DNA from: Patiria pectinifera
Lineage: Eukaryota > Echinodermata > Asteroidea > Valvatida > Asterinidae
DNA: 64,000 nucleotides
NCBI GenBank assembly: GCA_029964075.1
Contig: CM057129.1
Coordinates: 27,147,430-27,211,429, forward strand
Direction: 5' to 3'
Made by a program: the position numbers and the translations under genes. Of the stretch, positions 56,701 to 63,373 are shown one piece after another (the first letter of the stretch is position 1; every line of letters starts with the position of its first letter). The notes beneath the pieces are model-generated. The model ran no database searches, was not told the DNA's origin, and was given only the letters and a program-made list of their open reading frames with translations.

Positions 56701-59700
56701 GTCAAAAGGGCAATCAGCCAGTTTGCTTTCATTGCCGCTACACTGAACACGGTTCATCACAACAGGGCCGGTGCCTTCTCCGAAGAGTGACTGGTAGACT
56801 GAAGCCTCTGCTCCGTCGAAGCCCAACTGATTGCATACAACCGTCGCGTCTGCCAAGTCCCAGTCAAGCGAGCAAACGGTTCCCCATTGGCCGTTGAAGA
56901 ATATTTCAACTCGTCCGGATGCATAGGACATACCGTCCACAAGACGAACTGGGAAAGTTTCATCTGTGTGAATGTGAATACCAACATTCTGTGATTTACA
57001 TTAAATTCTTCATCAATTCATGAGTTTTTTTAAAAAATAGTGTAAGCTATACATTCACCATGCTTGCGAGTGAAACACTGAATATTTTAATGCCTTTTTT
57101 TCCCATGTGCCTCAGGGCTGAAGATCGAGTGACATTTTTACTGGCCTTCATTGACTGGATATATTTTATAAAAACACAGGCTGAAAACTCTCCAGGAGCT
57201 ATCTTTAGAGACTAAGGCTGCATCCGAATCAGCTGTCTAGAGCTAGGTCTAGGTCTGCGCCCATTGAAAATACGCGGGGCCGCGCTGACAATAGACGATG
57301 CCGTAGCTCTGAAAGCCCGTTTCGGACACGGCCTAAAAAGATCGTACACAAATTGTGGGATCCCATCTCAATTCTACACGTCTTGATCCAAGAATTGATT
57401 TTGATTTAGTTACCTTAAAAAGCAGCCAGTCCATGACAGGCGCGGCCAAGGCGCTACGGCGTTAGAGTGCGCTATATCAACAAGATTTATTATTTGAAAT
57501 CTTGGCAAACTTTGACACTTGCCGGGGCCCGAGAAATCTGAGCATATGCTACGCGCGCTACATTCAAACAAATGCGGGCGCGTGAGGTATGCACTGAATT
57601 TCAGGGTTCCAAGTACCAAAACTTACCAGGATTCATTGCTGATGGTTTTGAAATATGAGCTCGTCATCCCAAACGATGCATCACAAACACATTTTCTCCT
57701 ATCACAAATTGAAACATGCTAGATAGATGTTACTTTGATTCTCTTAAAATCTTACTTGCTTGGCATATCACTTCCGCAGCAGTGTCGCGTCTGCAATAAT
57801 AGCGGCCAAGGACAGTTTCCTCAAGAATGCACTGCGCCAGCCTGGCTTCATCATCACGACAGGCTTCAAACGAAATATGTAAGGGACGCAGCTCCCCATC
57901 CGGGATGATTCCAGTGACTGCGATACTGGGCCCAAGGAAACCCAGCTGTCTGCAAACAACGTCAGCGTCCGAATCAGCCCATCCGTTGTTGCATACAGTG
58001 CTCCATTGACCTTTGAAGAACAGCTCTACACGACCAGATTTTGGGTTACCGCCGCCACTTAAACGGATAGAAAAGTCTTCATCTAACAAGGAAGAAACAA
58101 AAAACGTATTGCATACAGCCAAAAATGCAATGATTTGTTACAAACAATAATGTAGGCCTACATGTACGTGTACTAAAATAAAATTTGAGCAATGTGTGGG
58201 CAGTCGTATGATCTTCACCTTACACTTCCATCACAATAGCTCTTGGGAAGGGACGGAATTTGACATTTATCAGGCTTACATATGGATTGCGTTGTCGGTC
58301 CATGTCTGATTGGGTTTTGCAACATAAATTATGCCTTTTAAAGAAGTATAGACCAATCCGAGCAAACTTTTATCACCACACATCCACATTCAAAGGCGAA
58401 AGCGTTGTAACGGTTATTATCAGAAGCAACAGCCCTACGACGGTTTAACAGAACAACGGCTTTCGCCATTGTGTATAGTGTAAAGTGACATTATGCTTAG
58501 ATTGGCCTTTAAAAAGTAGACTTCAAACCTGCATTGCAAATAACGCCAGCATCAATTCCATGTCGTGTACAGAACCCAGAATAAGCCCCTAAGGACGGGT
58601 ATGAGCAATCTATCAGTCTCTCTTCATCGCCTCTACAGTTCACTTCACTTAGGTGTATAACGCCGGTGCGCCACCCAACGATTTTATTGGCGACAGGTAT
58701 GCTGGACCCGTTGTTGTAGCCGAGCTGCCTGCACACGACACTGGCGGCTTTGCTGTTCCAACCCTCGGCACATACTCTTCCCCACTCGCCGTTGGCCAGT
58801 ATCTCTACGCGACCTTCCGTAGTGGATGAACCATCAACAAGTCTGATAGGGTATTCATCCTCTGAAATTAGATGAATTCAAACCATGGACATTATTAGAG
58901 AAAGAAGAGCTTGTTGTAGATCTGTAACAAATATGTGCGTTTGAGGTGAGCAGGATGTGGGGATTAGTTGGGAATGGAGGTTTGGGGAAGAGGCCTGGGT
59001 ATTACACATAGCTGAGAGGATTTGTGGTCAGGTTGTCTCTTGATCGGTCGGTAGGTCGGTCGGCTACGTTGGTCGGTTAGTTGGTTGGTCGGTTAGTTGG
59101 TAAGATAATCATTGGGTCAGCTGACCGCTCATTTGGTCGTTTGGTATGTCTGTTCATCGGTTAGTTGGTCAGTCAGTTGGTCAATCAGTCAGTCGGTTTT
59201 TGGTTGGTCTGTCGGTCGGTTGGCCAGGCGATCGAGCAATCAGTCAGATTGATCGGATTGCAGTTTTCTCACCTGCTTGGCATCTTACACCAGCAAGTGT
59301 GAAACATGGAACACTCCACCATCGAAGAGGACAGTTCGTGAGCCTGTCCTCGTGACCCTTGCAACCGACATTGGAAAGATGAATTGGTAAGTCTGAGCCG
59401 TAGTACCGTGGAAGAGTCAAGGAGACGTTTGGGCCGAAGTAGCCTAGCTGTCGGCATACTACGCTAGCATCTGCGTTATCCCATCCATCGCTGCATATAG
59501 CTCCCCACTTGCCGTTGAACAGTACCTCAACACGACCAGCCGTATCTGACAAGCCGTCTACGATCCGAATCGGATGCGCATCACCTTGGACCAGAATAAT
59601 GGAACACTGTCTTATGTTTTATTATAATATTATTAAAAGTGTGAGATCCATTCAGAAGAAATTTTATTTATTTAAAGAGAGGACGAGCATTCACTTGTAA

Positions 59701-60502
59701 CTCATTTTAAACGCGTCGCTACTAACGGGTTCAACGGTGGCTGAATGCAATTCTTAAAGAAGACAAAGCAACTCTCGTAAAACTGACCCCGGAGCGCATC
59801 AAATGTTTTTCAGTTAATTCAGAACGGGAAATCGCTGCAAGTCTTTTCATACATCTTGTGTATTTGGGGGGTTTGGAGAATTTAGCTTATTACGGGAAAT
59901 CCTATCACAATGGCACTGCCCGGCTCTCTTCACCAGACAACAACCAGGCTTAGTCACAAATGACAGAAGTATGCAGCCGCGTTAGTCTGCTAGATACCAG
60001 TATGTAGAGAAGATAGCACTATAAAGATTAACTAAAATTAAAATATGGGGCCTATGGCATTAGCTTTCGTGGCTACAGCGTTCTCATCAAATGCAAAGTG
60101 TAGTATACAGGCTGGCCCTCCGGAAGCAGCAAAAACAACAACGAAATGCATTACCACGTTACAGGCATATACCTGATTGGCACACAACACCAACAGAGTG
60201 GTATGGACAGCTACGAACTCCCCAGCCTTCGAAGGCACAATCCACCAGCTTAGTCTCATTCCCAGCGCACTGGGGATCCCCCATACCGTACTTGTCCAAA
60301 GCTCCGTGCCCATCAGTGAAGAATCCTCTATAAGTGCTCACGCTTGGTCCGTCGTAACCGAGTTGTGAGCAGACTACACGGTCGTACAGTTCACCAGTGT
60401 CGGTGCCTTGACACACGACTACCCAGTAACCATTGAAGAAAACTTCGACTAACCCCGACGCGTTGGAAGGACCACCAACAAGTCGAACTGGGTGATCGTC
60501 CG
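41561..60502 (-). CDS. Adhesion GPCR with five SRCR domains, HYR-like, HormR, GAIN/GPS and 7TM (5' end missing)
   Basis: Nineteen minus-strand exons join in one frame to 1392 residues plus stop. Numbering from the first complete visible codon: SRCR domains at 1-109, 110-213, 214-324, 325-433 and 434-540; HYR-like module 541-653; linker 654-688; HormR 689-774; GAIN 775-1076 with the GPS near its end; seven helices about 1085-1335; acidic tail to 1392. Adhesion GPCRs are cleaved at the GPS and signal through a tethered peptide; SRCR modules bind microbial or self ligands. I infer a surface recognition receptor that signals through a G protein. Signal peptide and any further N-terminal modules are not visible, because the first exon already starts inside the array (phase 1 acceptor). 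No complete family match comes to mind for this domain order; human adhesion GPCRs do not carry SRCR arrays. Confidence 0.9.
41786..42489 (-). other. Receptor intron before last exon
   Basis: 704-bp GT..AG intron; AT-rich, nothing recognised. Confidence 0.75.
42490..42763 (-). CDS. Receptor exon r: ECL2 Cys, TM5, TM6
   Basis: 274 bp, phase 2 in, phase 0 out (donor gtgaga). TM5 is APSLAMYLGILLPICLILAN followed by NLVHFALVVRVLC. The third intracellular loop KSKNEPPYYTQMTRR is short, and TM6 is LVTAVGICTLTLAAWYVGYL. The exon ends in SISFCAVNLVQ, the start of TM7. Confidence 0.93.
42764..43295 (-). other. Receptor intron after the 67-bp exon
   Basis: 532-bp GT..AG intron; AT-rich, nothing recognised. 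Confidence 0.75.
43296..43362 (-). CDS. Receptor exon q: 67-bp exon completing TM4/ECL2
   Basis: A small exon found by searching for the missing TM4 end. Acceptor ttctctcccag, donor gtaaga, phase 1 in and 2 out, exactly what its neighbours need. The peptide is LPLIVTGISLIVATDQYGTA followed by Asp. Joined, TM4 reads TVAWG-LPLIVTGISLIV, and ECL2 ends in Tyr-Cys-Phe-Leu, matching the family's WG.P.IIV and YC[WF]L patterns. Confidence 0.9.
43482..43669. mobile_element. 188-bp hAT-like MITE with CAGTGGCGTAG ends
   Basis: CAGTGGCGTAGCCAGGAAT at the left is mirrored by ACTACGCCACTG at the right. The flanks CTTGAGTA and CTTGAGGA form an 8-bp target duplication with one change, typical of hAT. The interior is G-rich on one strand with long G and C runs. 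Confidence 0.75.
43955..44799. mobile_element. 845-bp non-autonomous hAT-like element, exact 8-bp target duplication
   Basis: Terminal CAGGGGCGGCGGAAC is mirrored by GTTCCGCCGCCCCTG. CTTGTAGG is duplicated exactly at 43947-43954 and 44800-44807. The inside (about 44150-44760) is a degenerate array of units of the form CTCGAGAGGGGCAC..TATTGCGAGAGG with no reading frame. A partial copy of the hairpin element of 55522-55683 sits within it (44505-44614). Confidence 0.85.
44505..44614. repeat. Partial copy of a hairpin MITE
   Basis: The dyad GTGTAGTGACACACTTTGAG / TAGTGTGTCACTACACGG, then CAAAATGACTC and CACTTTGGGTTTTCTGTG, reproduces the centre and right arm of the element at 55522-55683. The outer left arm is missing. 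Confidence 0.75.
44971..45624. mobile_element. Mariner-like foldback element, 654 bp
   Basis: The left end TACACGGTGAGTACAAAAAA corresponds to the complement of the right end TATTTTGACTCACCCTGTA. Arms of about 200 bp pair: ATGACTGGAAAGCCAATTTC, ATTGCTCAATCC.TTCAAAGA and CAATGACCCTAAAACCT all occur inverted on the other side. Same terminal family as 32236-33116. TA at both edges. Confidence 0.8.
45687..45855 (-). CDS. Receptor exon p: TM3 and start of TM4
   Basis: 169 bp, phase 0 in, phase 1 out (donor gtgggt). The peptide STYACVTVTALLHYLPLSTM, then MWTAIEARNMY, is the canonical adhesion-GPCR TM3 (C...A.LLHY..L....W...EA...Y), with the Cys that pairs with ECL2. TM4 begins YYMIIASTVAWG. A mariner-like element ends only about 60 bp beyond the donor, at 45624. 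Confidence 0.92.
46093..46192 (-). CDS. Receptor exon o: TM2
   Basis: 100 bp. A base completing Arg, then KLRALKSGQIFAQFILSLLL and LYTVLVSGVENAK; hydrophobic TM2 with a short basic first intracellular loop. Acceptor ttattgtag, donor gtatta (phase 0). Confidence 0.9.
46440..46555 (-). CDS. Receptor exon n: TM1
   Basis: 116 bp, phase 0 in, phase 2 out. The peptide HRALNPITRIGCIASAGMYA, then FMLLMYFPF, matches TM1 of adhesion/secretin GPCRs (AL..IT.IGC.IS). The acceptor ttttgcaag is weaker than the others but keeps the frame. Confidence 0.9.
46556..47574 (-). other. Receptor intron between GPS and TM1 exons
   Basis: 1,019-bp intron. On its plus strand, 47130-47366 is a 78-codon frame starting MENFDEDFPPTQPT, with a charged, coding-like composition (LEKLIFKDFTRQLE). 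I do not recognise it and cannot show that it is expressed. Confidence 0.6.
47575..47739 (-). CDS. Receptor exon m: GPS autoproteolysis motif and tethered agonist
   Basis: 165 bp, 55 codons, phase 0-0, acceptor actctag, donor gtgagt. It has the four GPS cysteines and two tryptophans: CVFWDFTLRNG, DWSNAGC and RCHCNHATNFAVF. The catalytic triplet reads His-Ala-Thr (residues 1068-1070) where His-Leu-Thr/Ser is usual. His and Thr are intact, so cleavage is still expected. The predicted tethered peptide would start TNFAVFV. Confidence 0.93.
47740..48382 (-). other. Receptor intron, nothing recognised
   Basis: 643-bp GT..AG intron between the GPS exon and the preceding GAIN exon; no repeat or frame of note. 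Confidence 0.7.
48383..48570 (-). CDS. Receptor exon l: GAIN subdomain B
   Basis: 188 bp, phase 1 in and 0 out. The strands AARFIAYGDDSLF and LIPGAVVSVAVEDVEL lead to NLTEPVVIQIQ, the highly conserved N-L-T-E-P-V strand that precedes the GPS in adhesion GPCRs. Confidence 0.92.
48571..48959 (-). other. Receptor intron, nothing recognised
   Basis: 389-bp GT..AG intron inside the GAIN domain. Confidence 0.7.
48960..49362 (-). CDS. Receptor exon k: GAIN domain core
   Basis: 403 bp, phase 0 in and phase 1 out, acceptor acacctgcag. It starts VIDEVIDVADKIM and continues through QSIETQVSWTLRQQGEVSVQ to TIAAVSLPSNLLALVEAEN. This gives the remaining helices of GAIN subdomain A and the first beta-strands of subdomain B, with the I.LP..LL-type element usual for GAIN domains. 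Confidence 0.88.
49363..50433 (-). other. Receptor intron within the GAIN domain
   Basis: 1,071 bp. Near 49585-49645 there are short direct repeats of CAGTTAGTCAGT and GTCGGGGA; otherwise nothing recognised. Confidence 0.65.
50434..50583 (-). CDS. Receptor exon j: start of GAIN domain
   Basis: 150 bp, 50 codons, phase 0-0, acceptor gtcttcag, donor gtatgt. The peptide includes HVAKLLSEITSSDMW, then AQNINTIADILQNIS. This helical stretch matches GAIN subdomain A of adhesion GPCRs. Confidence 0.85.
51298..51365. repeat. Retroposon 3'-tail-like fragment
   Basis: An AAT trinucleotide run followed by ATCTTATATAGCGCC and a TTCAAGGCGCTTA end. The GCGC..GGCGC dyad next to a trinucleotide run is typical of SINE/LINE tails in marine invertebrates. 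A similar AAT run with TTATATTGCGC is at 28460-28507. Confidence 0.5.
52299..52805. mobile_element. MITE-like element with TATAGTCCATCA end, copy 2 (reverse)
   Basis: Reverse-oriented relative of 17810-18295 over about 500 bp, including GTCCGAGACACGTTCTCAC, the GTGCTTCTTAAGACGCAC near-palindrome and CACAGGGAGTTTAGTCCCCT. Similarity stops near 52805, so one end is lost or diverged. It also has an extra GCGTGTGCATCGTGC-type stretch near 52570. Confidence 0.7.
53006..53040. repeat. 10-bp tandem repeat
   Basis: CGCGTAACAT repeated three and a half times without change. Confidence 0.85.
53275..53414 (-). CDS. Receptor exon i: HormR domain, second half
   Basis: 140 bp, starts in phase 1 and ends in phase 0 at a strong donor, gtatgt. 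The peptide contains GRRNCLQGSHQEEPRWDDPQ and QSCDERV, supplying the third and fourth HormR cysteines and the second conserved Trp. The 3' border was set by requiring phase 0, which the next exon confirms. Confidence 0.88.
53697..53813 (-). CDS. Receptor exon h: HormR domain, first half
   Basis: 117 bp, phase 1-1, acceptor aaatttag, donor gtaaga. The peptide contains QCQEEVTYN, GSVTWPATEAG and VQKCPP. The C..E...G.VTWP.T.AG....CP pattern is the N-terminal half of the hormone-receptor (HormR) domain that precedes the GAIN domain in many adhesion GPCRs. Confidence 0.88.
54108..54212 (-). CDS. Receptor exon g: 35-residue linker
   Basis: 105 bp, phase 1-1, acceptor cttcgcag, donor gtacag. The peptide begins EVFFTPVRGEMDPLLRI and ends TTLAYDSNK; no cysteines and no known fold. 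It sits between the HYR-like and HormR modules and keeps the frame, so inclusion is supported by phase and splice sites but not by homology. Confidence 0.65.
54213..54824 (-). other. Receptor intron, nothing recognised
   Basis: 612-bp GT..AG intron between the HYR-like and linker exons. The frame at 54258-54638 on the minus strand has no known features and no splice-compatible place in the receptor. Confidence 0.65.
54825..55163 (-). CDS. Receptor exon f: HYR-like (hyalin repeat) module
   Basis: 339 bp, phase 1-1, acceptor tttataag, donor gtgaga. The 113 residues begin FGQTCPPPESSYINGLPTIE and include ASVNWTLPTLVN, a CESGGSFDITYDP stretch and VVDLDGSNSV, ending CTFYISV. The pattern (Cys-Pro start, V.W..P, G..F.I.Y, D..GN-like turn, C.F.I.V end) fits an HYR domain, an Ig-like adhesion fold common in echinoderm surface proteins. 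It is divergent, so the assignment is likely rather than certain. Confidence 0.8.
55388..55955 (+). mobile_element. tRNA-derived SINE, interrupted by a hairpin element
   Basis: The head is tRNA-like: A box TGGTCCAATGGTTA near 55399 and B box GGGTTCGAATCC at 55441-55452. A conserved central part follows (GAGCAAGGCGCTTTACC, CGTCCTTCGGATG / GGGACGTGAAGCCGTAGGTC, TGCACGTTAAAGAACCCA), and the tail ends GATGCGCTATATAAGACTT. Removing 55522-55683 restores the usual TTCGGATGGGACG junction. The central part resembles widely conserved metazoan SINE cores; I do not assign it to a named superfamily. Confidence 0.8.
55522..55683. mobile_element. Hairpin MITE with CACAGAAAAC ends, inserted in the SINE
   Basis: Nearly the whole 162 bp is one inverted repeat with arms of about 78 bp. 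CACAGAAAACATGAAGTGAG is mirrored by CTCACTTTGTGTTTTCTGTG, and the centre is the dyad TGTCCGTGTAGTGAGACACT / GTGTGTCACTACACGGACA. The flanking TG appears duplicated relative to an empty SINE. A partial relative is at 44505-44614. Confidence 0.8.
56643..56963 (-). CDS. Receptor exon e: SRCR domain 5
   Basis: 321 bp, phase 1-1, acceptor cattcacacag, donor gtaagt. It holds ETFPVRLVDGMS, GRVEIFFNGQWGTVCSLDW, ATVVCNQLGFDG and ESKLADCPFDGWG, and ends VGVICNN. Six cysteines. It is the last domain before the HYR-like module. Confidence 0.93.
56964..57755 (-). other. Receptor intron, nothing recognised
   Basis: 792-bp GT..AG intron between SRCR 4 and 5, with a GC-rich spot near 57425-57590 (GCGCGGCCAAGGCGC) but no frame or repeat that I recognise. 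Confidence 0.65.
57756..58082 (-). CDS. Receptor exon d: SRCR domain 4
   Basis: 327 bp, phase 1-1, acceptor ccttgttag, donor gtaaga. It holds EDFSIRLSGGGN, GRVELFFKGQWSTVCNNGW, DVVCRQLGFLGP and CRDDEARLAQCIL, and ends AAEVICQA. Six cysteines. Confidence 0.93.
58083..58528 (-). other. Receptor intron, nothing recognised
   Basis: 446-bp GT..AG intron between SRCR 3 and 4. Confidence 0.7.
58529..58861 (-). CDS. Receptor exon c: SRCR domain 3
   Basis: 333 bp, phase 1-1, acceptor taatttcag, donor gtttga. It holds DEYPIRLVDGSS, GRVEILANGEWGRVCAEGW, ASVVCRQLGYNNG and CRGDEERLIDCSYP, and ends AGVICNA. Six cysteines. Confidence 0.93.
58862..59272 (-). other. Receptor intron with degenerate GGTY repeat
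   Basis: 411-bp GT..AG intron between SRCR 2 and 3. About 59045-59240 is a degenerate tetranucleotide tract (GGTC/GGTT/AGTT/AGTC). Confidence 0.75.
59273..59584 (-). CDS. Receptor exon b: SRCR domain 2
   Basis: 312 bp, phase 1-1, acceptor ggtccaag, donor gtgaga. It holds GRVEVLFNGKWGAICSDGW, ASVVCRQLGYFG and CKGHEDRLTNCPL, and ends AGVRCQA. Six cysteines; a canonical SRCR core. The plus-strand frames here are antisense shadows. Confidence 0.93.
59585..60172 (-). other. Receptor intron, nothing recognised
   Basis: 588-bp GT..AG intron between SRCR 1 and 2. Confidence 0.7.
60173..60502 (-). CDS. Receptor exon a: SRCR domain 1
   Basis: One complete SRCR domain in one phase 1-1 exon of 330 bp. 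It opens with DDHPVRLVGG, then ASGLVEVFFNGYWVVVC, VVCSQLGYDG and LVDCAFEGWG, and ends VGVVCQS. Six cysteines, the group-A cysteine pattern. It is the least typical of the five: the usual C-S-DGW after the first Cys is replaced by QGTDTGELYDR. Confidence 0.9.
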
Positions 60503-62090
60503 CTTGAAGTATATGGAATGAAAACAGATATATGATCAGTTAGGCCATGGAAGAATACAAACACAAAAAAGAGTCTCCGATATGGAGCTTGCCCCAAAAG
60601 TGGTGCAGCGACGCGGGTTTTTTCCCCCAATTGTTTTTCTTCAAATGTCGGCTGATGTTGCAGATGACGCGTCGATTCCCTTACTGTGGCGGCCAGTGTC
60701 GACGCAGCCTGGGATTGCCCTCTGCCGACCCGACGAGCGGTTGTAGGGAAGGCCAGGGGAACAGGTCCGTTTTGGGGCAGTCTACCGCCAGGCGCTCGCA
60801 GCTGCTTCCTTCCACGCACCGGGGTTGGATTAGACACTATAGTTGTACTTGAGCGGACACAGGGGGATGGGATGGGACTGGGGTCTGATGTTTCTACAAA
60901 ACAGCACTCAAACTCGATGTGTAATTGGAATAATGATTTATTAAAACAAAGATCACCTTGGTAGGATTACTTTAGTGGCGCCTATGATCACCTAAACAGG
61001 GTTACACACTGAGGGAGAGCTTAAATATCTGCGGTGACTCGGTCTATTTACTCCAAAAAAGGGTGCACTGGACTACACTGAACTACTCACAAGGCTAACA
61101 GTAAACGGGACGTGACTCTAACGGGACTTCAACGGACTTGACTCTGTGCGGACTCTGCAGTAACTACGACGGACGGGACAATGACGGACGGAACAGAACT
61201 ACTCACAGGACTTTGACTGCCTCGAACTGTTCCCGCCACAGAGTGACTTTCCCGCCACTGCGCACTGCTTATATAGCCGGGCGGTATGCATGCGTCACGG
61301 CATTCATGAATAAACTAACTAAAAGAGGGCGTCCTAACTTCGGACCATAATTTCGCTACAATACTTTCAAAAAATATCCTTCGGCATGGAGCTTGAGGTG
61401 ACCTCAGTACGGCCATAAAGCTTGAGAATTCTTAACCCAATACGATCTCGACCGACCCGAACATTCTTTGGTAAATTTGGATATAGTCAAGACAAAAATC
61501 AGAGGAACGGTTACGTCAGACCATACAGCGACATCGACATAATGCATGAGCTGCCTGCAGGCTGGTCATTAGTCTGCTAACTTACATATTGCGCTAATTA
61601 AAAAGTGTTTACAGGTTCCAGATACACGACCATCGCTCCCTCAGTCTTGCTTCCAGACGCACAATTACAAAATTGACACACGATCTGCAAATGGTGCCCG
61701 ACTAAATTTAATGCAAAATATATGTGAGCCCAGAGAAGCCACTACAGCTAATATACTCGATCGTTATCCCATCTAAAAACACGTTGTGCAGCAGCAGGTT
61801 TCCAATCAAACCAGTGAGTTTGGCGGTTTTGAGACACCATCTTACTTTGAAAAATAAAAAAAAAAACACTTTTAATTTTCCTGACGCGAATGGCTACGGC
61901 GACGCACGCGCAGACCAGAAACCGGAGACCCTTTTTTTGCCCTCGTCTCAGTACATACCAAGTGCCACATAAGACAGTTCAAAATAAATGTTGATTAAGC
62001 GCACTTTAATTGAGTTTATGGACGTTCAGTGCCACCTGGCCCAGACTGGACGACGTCTTCATTGCATTGCGACCGTAACGTAGGGAGGTT
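60503..62090. other. Upstream of the visible receptor exons; LTR-like segment, no exon found
   Basis: A phase-1 exon must exist upstream of 60502, but no signal peptide or SRCR-like frame is seen here on the minus strand. The stretch 60550-60840 is GC-rich with open frames on both strands and no recognised product; 60844-61360 looks like an LTR; 61361-62090 shows nothing. Confidence 0.5.
60844..61360 (-). mobile_element. Candidate solo LTR
   Basis: On the minus strand the segment starts TGTAGCGAAATT and ends AAGTACA, so the TG..CA ends extend to TGTA..TACA. It has a TATA box CTATATAAG (61276-61268) and an AATAAA at 60942-60937, in the order expected of U3-R-U5. The flanks ATAGT and ATACT would be a 5-bp target duplication with one change. 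No primer-binding site follows, so a solo LTR is the best reading, but the case is circumstantial. Confidence 0.4.
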
Positions 62091-62717
62091 GTTACAACTG
62101 ATAATGTAGTAACCAACGGATAACGTATCACCAACCGATAATGTATCATAAATTGACCGATATTGTATCACTAACCGATAATGTACCAAAAATTGACTGA
62201 TAGTGTAGTAAAATTTGTATCCGATAATGTATCACGTGTCGACGGATAATGTAACTACAAAATAAGTGTATCCGATAATGTATCACCACGGAACGGATAC
62301 TGTATCAACCGATAATGTATCATAAATCAACCGATAATGTATCAGTATGGGGAAAAGGTGTACACAAATGTTTGTTTTATGTCCGATTATCCCGCCCCAC
62401 GTTTTGACCAGGGAGGTGGGTCTGGGCTAGTTGATCACCACCACCCCCATTATTTTGTATTTAGAGAAAAAGGGCAGATTTTGAGGTATTTTTCAAACTT
62501 TCCAACCGCCGAAATGTATTAAATAGTAATGAGAAAGGGAGAAAAAATACAAATAGCTTGAAATGCGCTGGGACGTCTGTATCATGAACAGCGCCCCCCA
62601 GTGTCATGTGGTCTCCAGCAAGGCCCCCACCCCCCGTTTGTATTTCACGGCCAGGATTTTTTTTTTTTTAGCTATCCCCCATCCCCAAGTCCCTAGCGCA
62701 GATTTACGCTACTGTTG
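62091..62717. repeat. Duplicated unit, copy 1, with GATAnnnTATC array
   Basis: 62091-62360 is an irregular array of the word CCGATAATGTATCA and variants at about 15-25 bp spacing, alternating with short linkers such as AAATTGA. The rest (to 62717) includes GTATGGGGAAAAGGTGTACA, CCGCCCCACGTTTTGACC and a C-rich stretch. The whole unit reappears at 63374-64000 with very few differences. Confidence 0.85.
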
Positions 62718-63078
62718 CAGGGGCGGATCCAGGAATTTTCGCGGGTTCATCAGCAAAACAATCTGAAAATGTACACAGGAATTTTTTCCGGACACTTGGC
62801 CTCCGTAAAATCAAAAACTTGGGGAAGGGGGTATCATATTTCAATAGGGGACGCTGTTCAAATTTGACAATTATTAACAATGGATTACAGAATGGTGTAA
62901 AAATACCCCCTATCTAAGCTGCCTCCGTCCGTATTTTGAACAGGCAGACATTATACCAGTAATTTTTGGGGGGTGTCACTGCAGAGGGGGGGGGGGGGTG
63001 AATTATTTTTTTTAGGAATTTGTATGCAATTTGTTTTGGGACACAGCTGGGGGACCCCCCCCCCTGGATCCGCGCCTG
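62718..63078. mobile_element. Inverted-repeat element with CAGGGGCGGATCCAGG ends
   Basis: CAGGGGCGGATCCAGGAATT at the left is mirrored by CCTGGATCCGCGCCTG at the right, with one extra change. It has G runs near 62985 and C runs near 63055. The ends resemble hAT-type MITEs, but I see no clear 8-bp target duplication. Confidence 0.6.
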
Positions 63079-63373
63079 TGTTGGCCTCAAAGAAGCGGCA
63101 GGCTCGTGATGTTTGGACTCCAAACTGTATGGGTTGAGCAAACTGAAGTCAGTGGGTAGACAAATTACAAATGACGTCACATGCGAACGGTGCCCCCCCC
63201 CCCCCAAAAAAATAGTCCGGGCATTATTTTGTACGGTACAGTAATATTGTGTACATGATTGTAGGATTTTATCAGCGCTCCCCGTTGACAAATATGGCAC
63301 GACCCCCCTCCCCCCTCATCGACCCCCTCCCCCTCATCCCCCTCATCCCTCATCCCTCTCCCCCTCACTCCCC
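63079..63373. other. Spacer between the duplicated units
   Basis: Contains a C-run near 63194 and a pyrimidine-rich tract (CCCCCTCATCCC type) at 63303-63376 just before the second unit. No gene seen. Confidence 0.6.

Noticed and set aside
59146..59355. Plus-strand frame rich in VGQSVS and VGLSVG
   Set aside because: It is the translation of the degenerate GGTY repeat running into the antisense of SRCR exon b.
60391..60837. 148-codon minus-strand frame overlapping SRCR exon a
   Set aside because: Its end overlaps the SRCR exon in another frame, and the rest lies in GC-rich repeat-like DNA with no known product.
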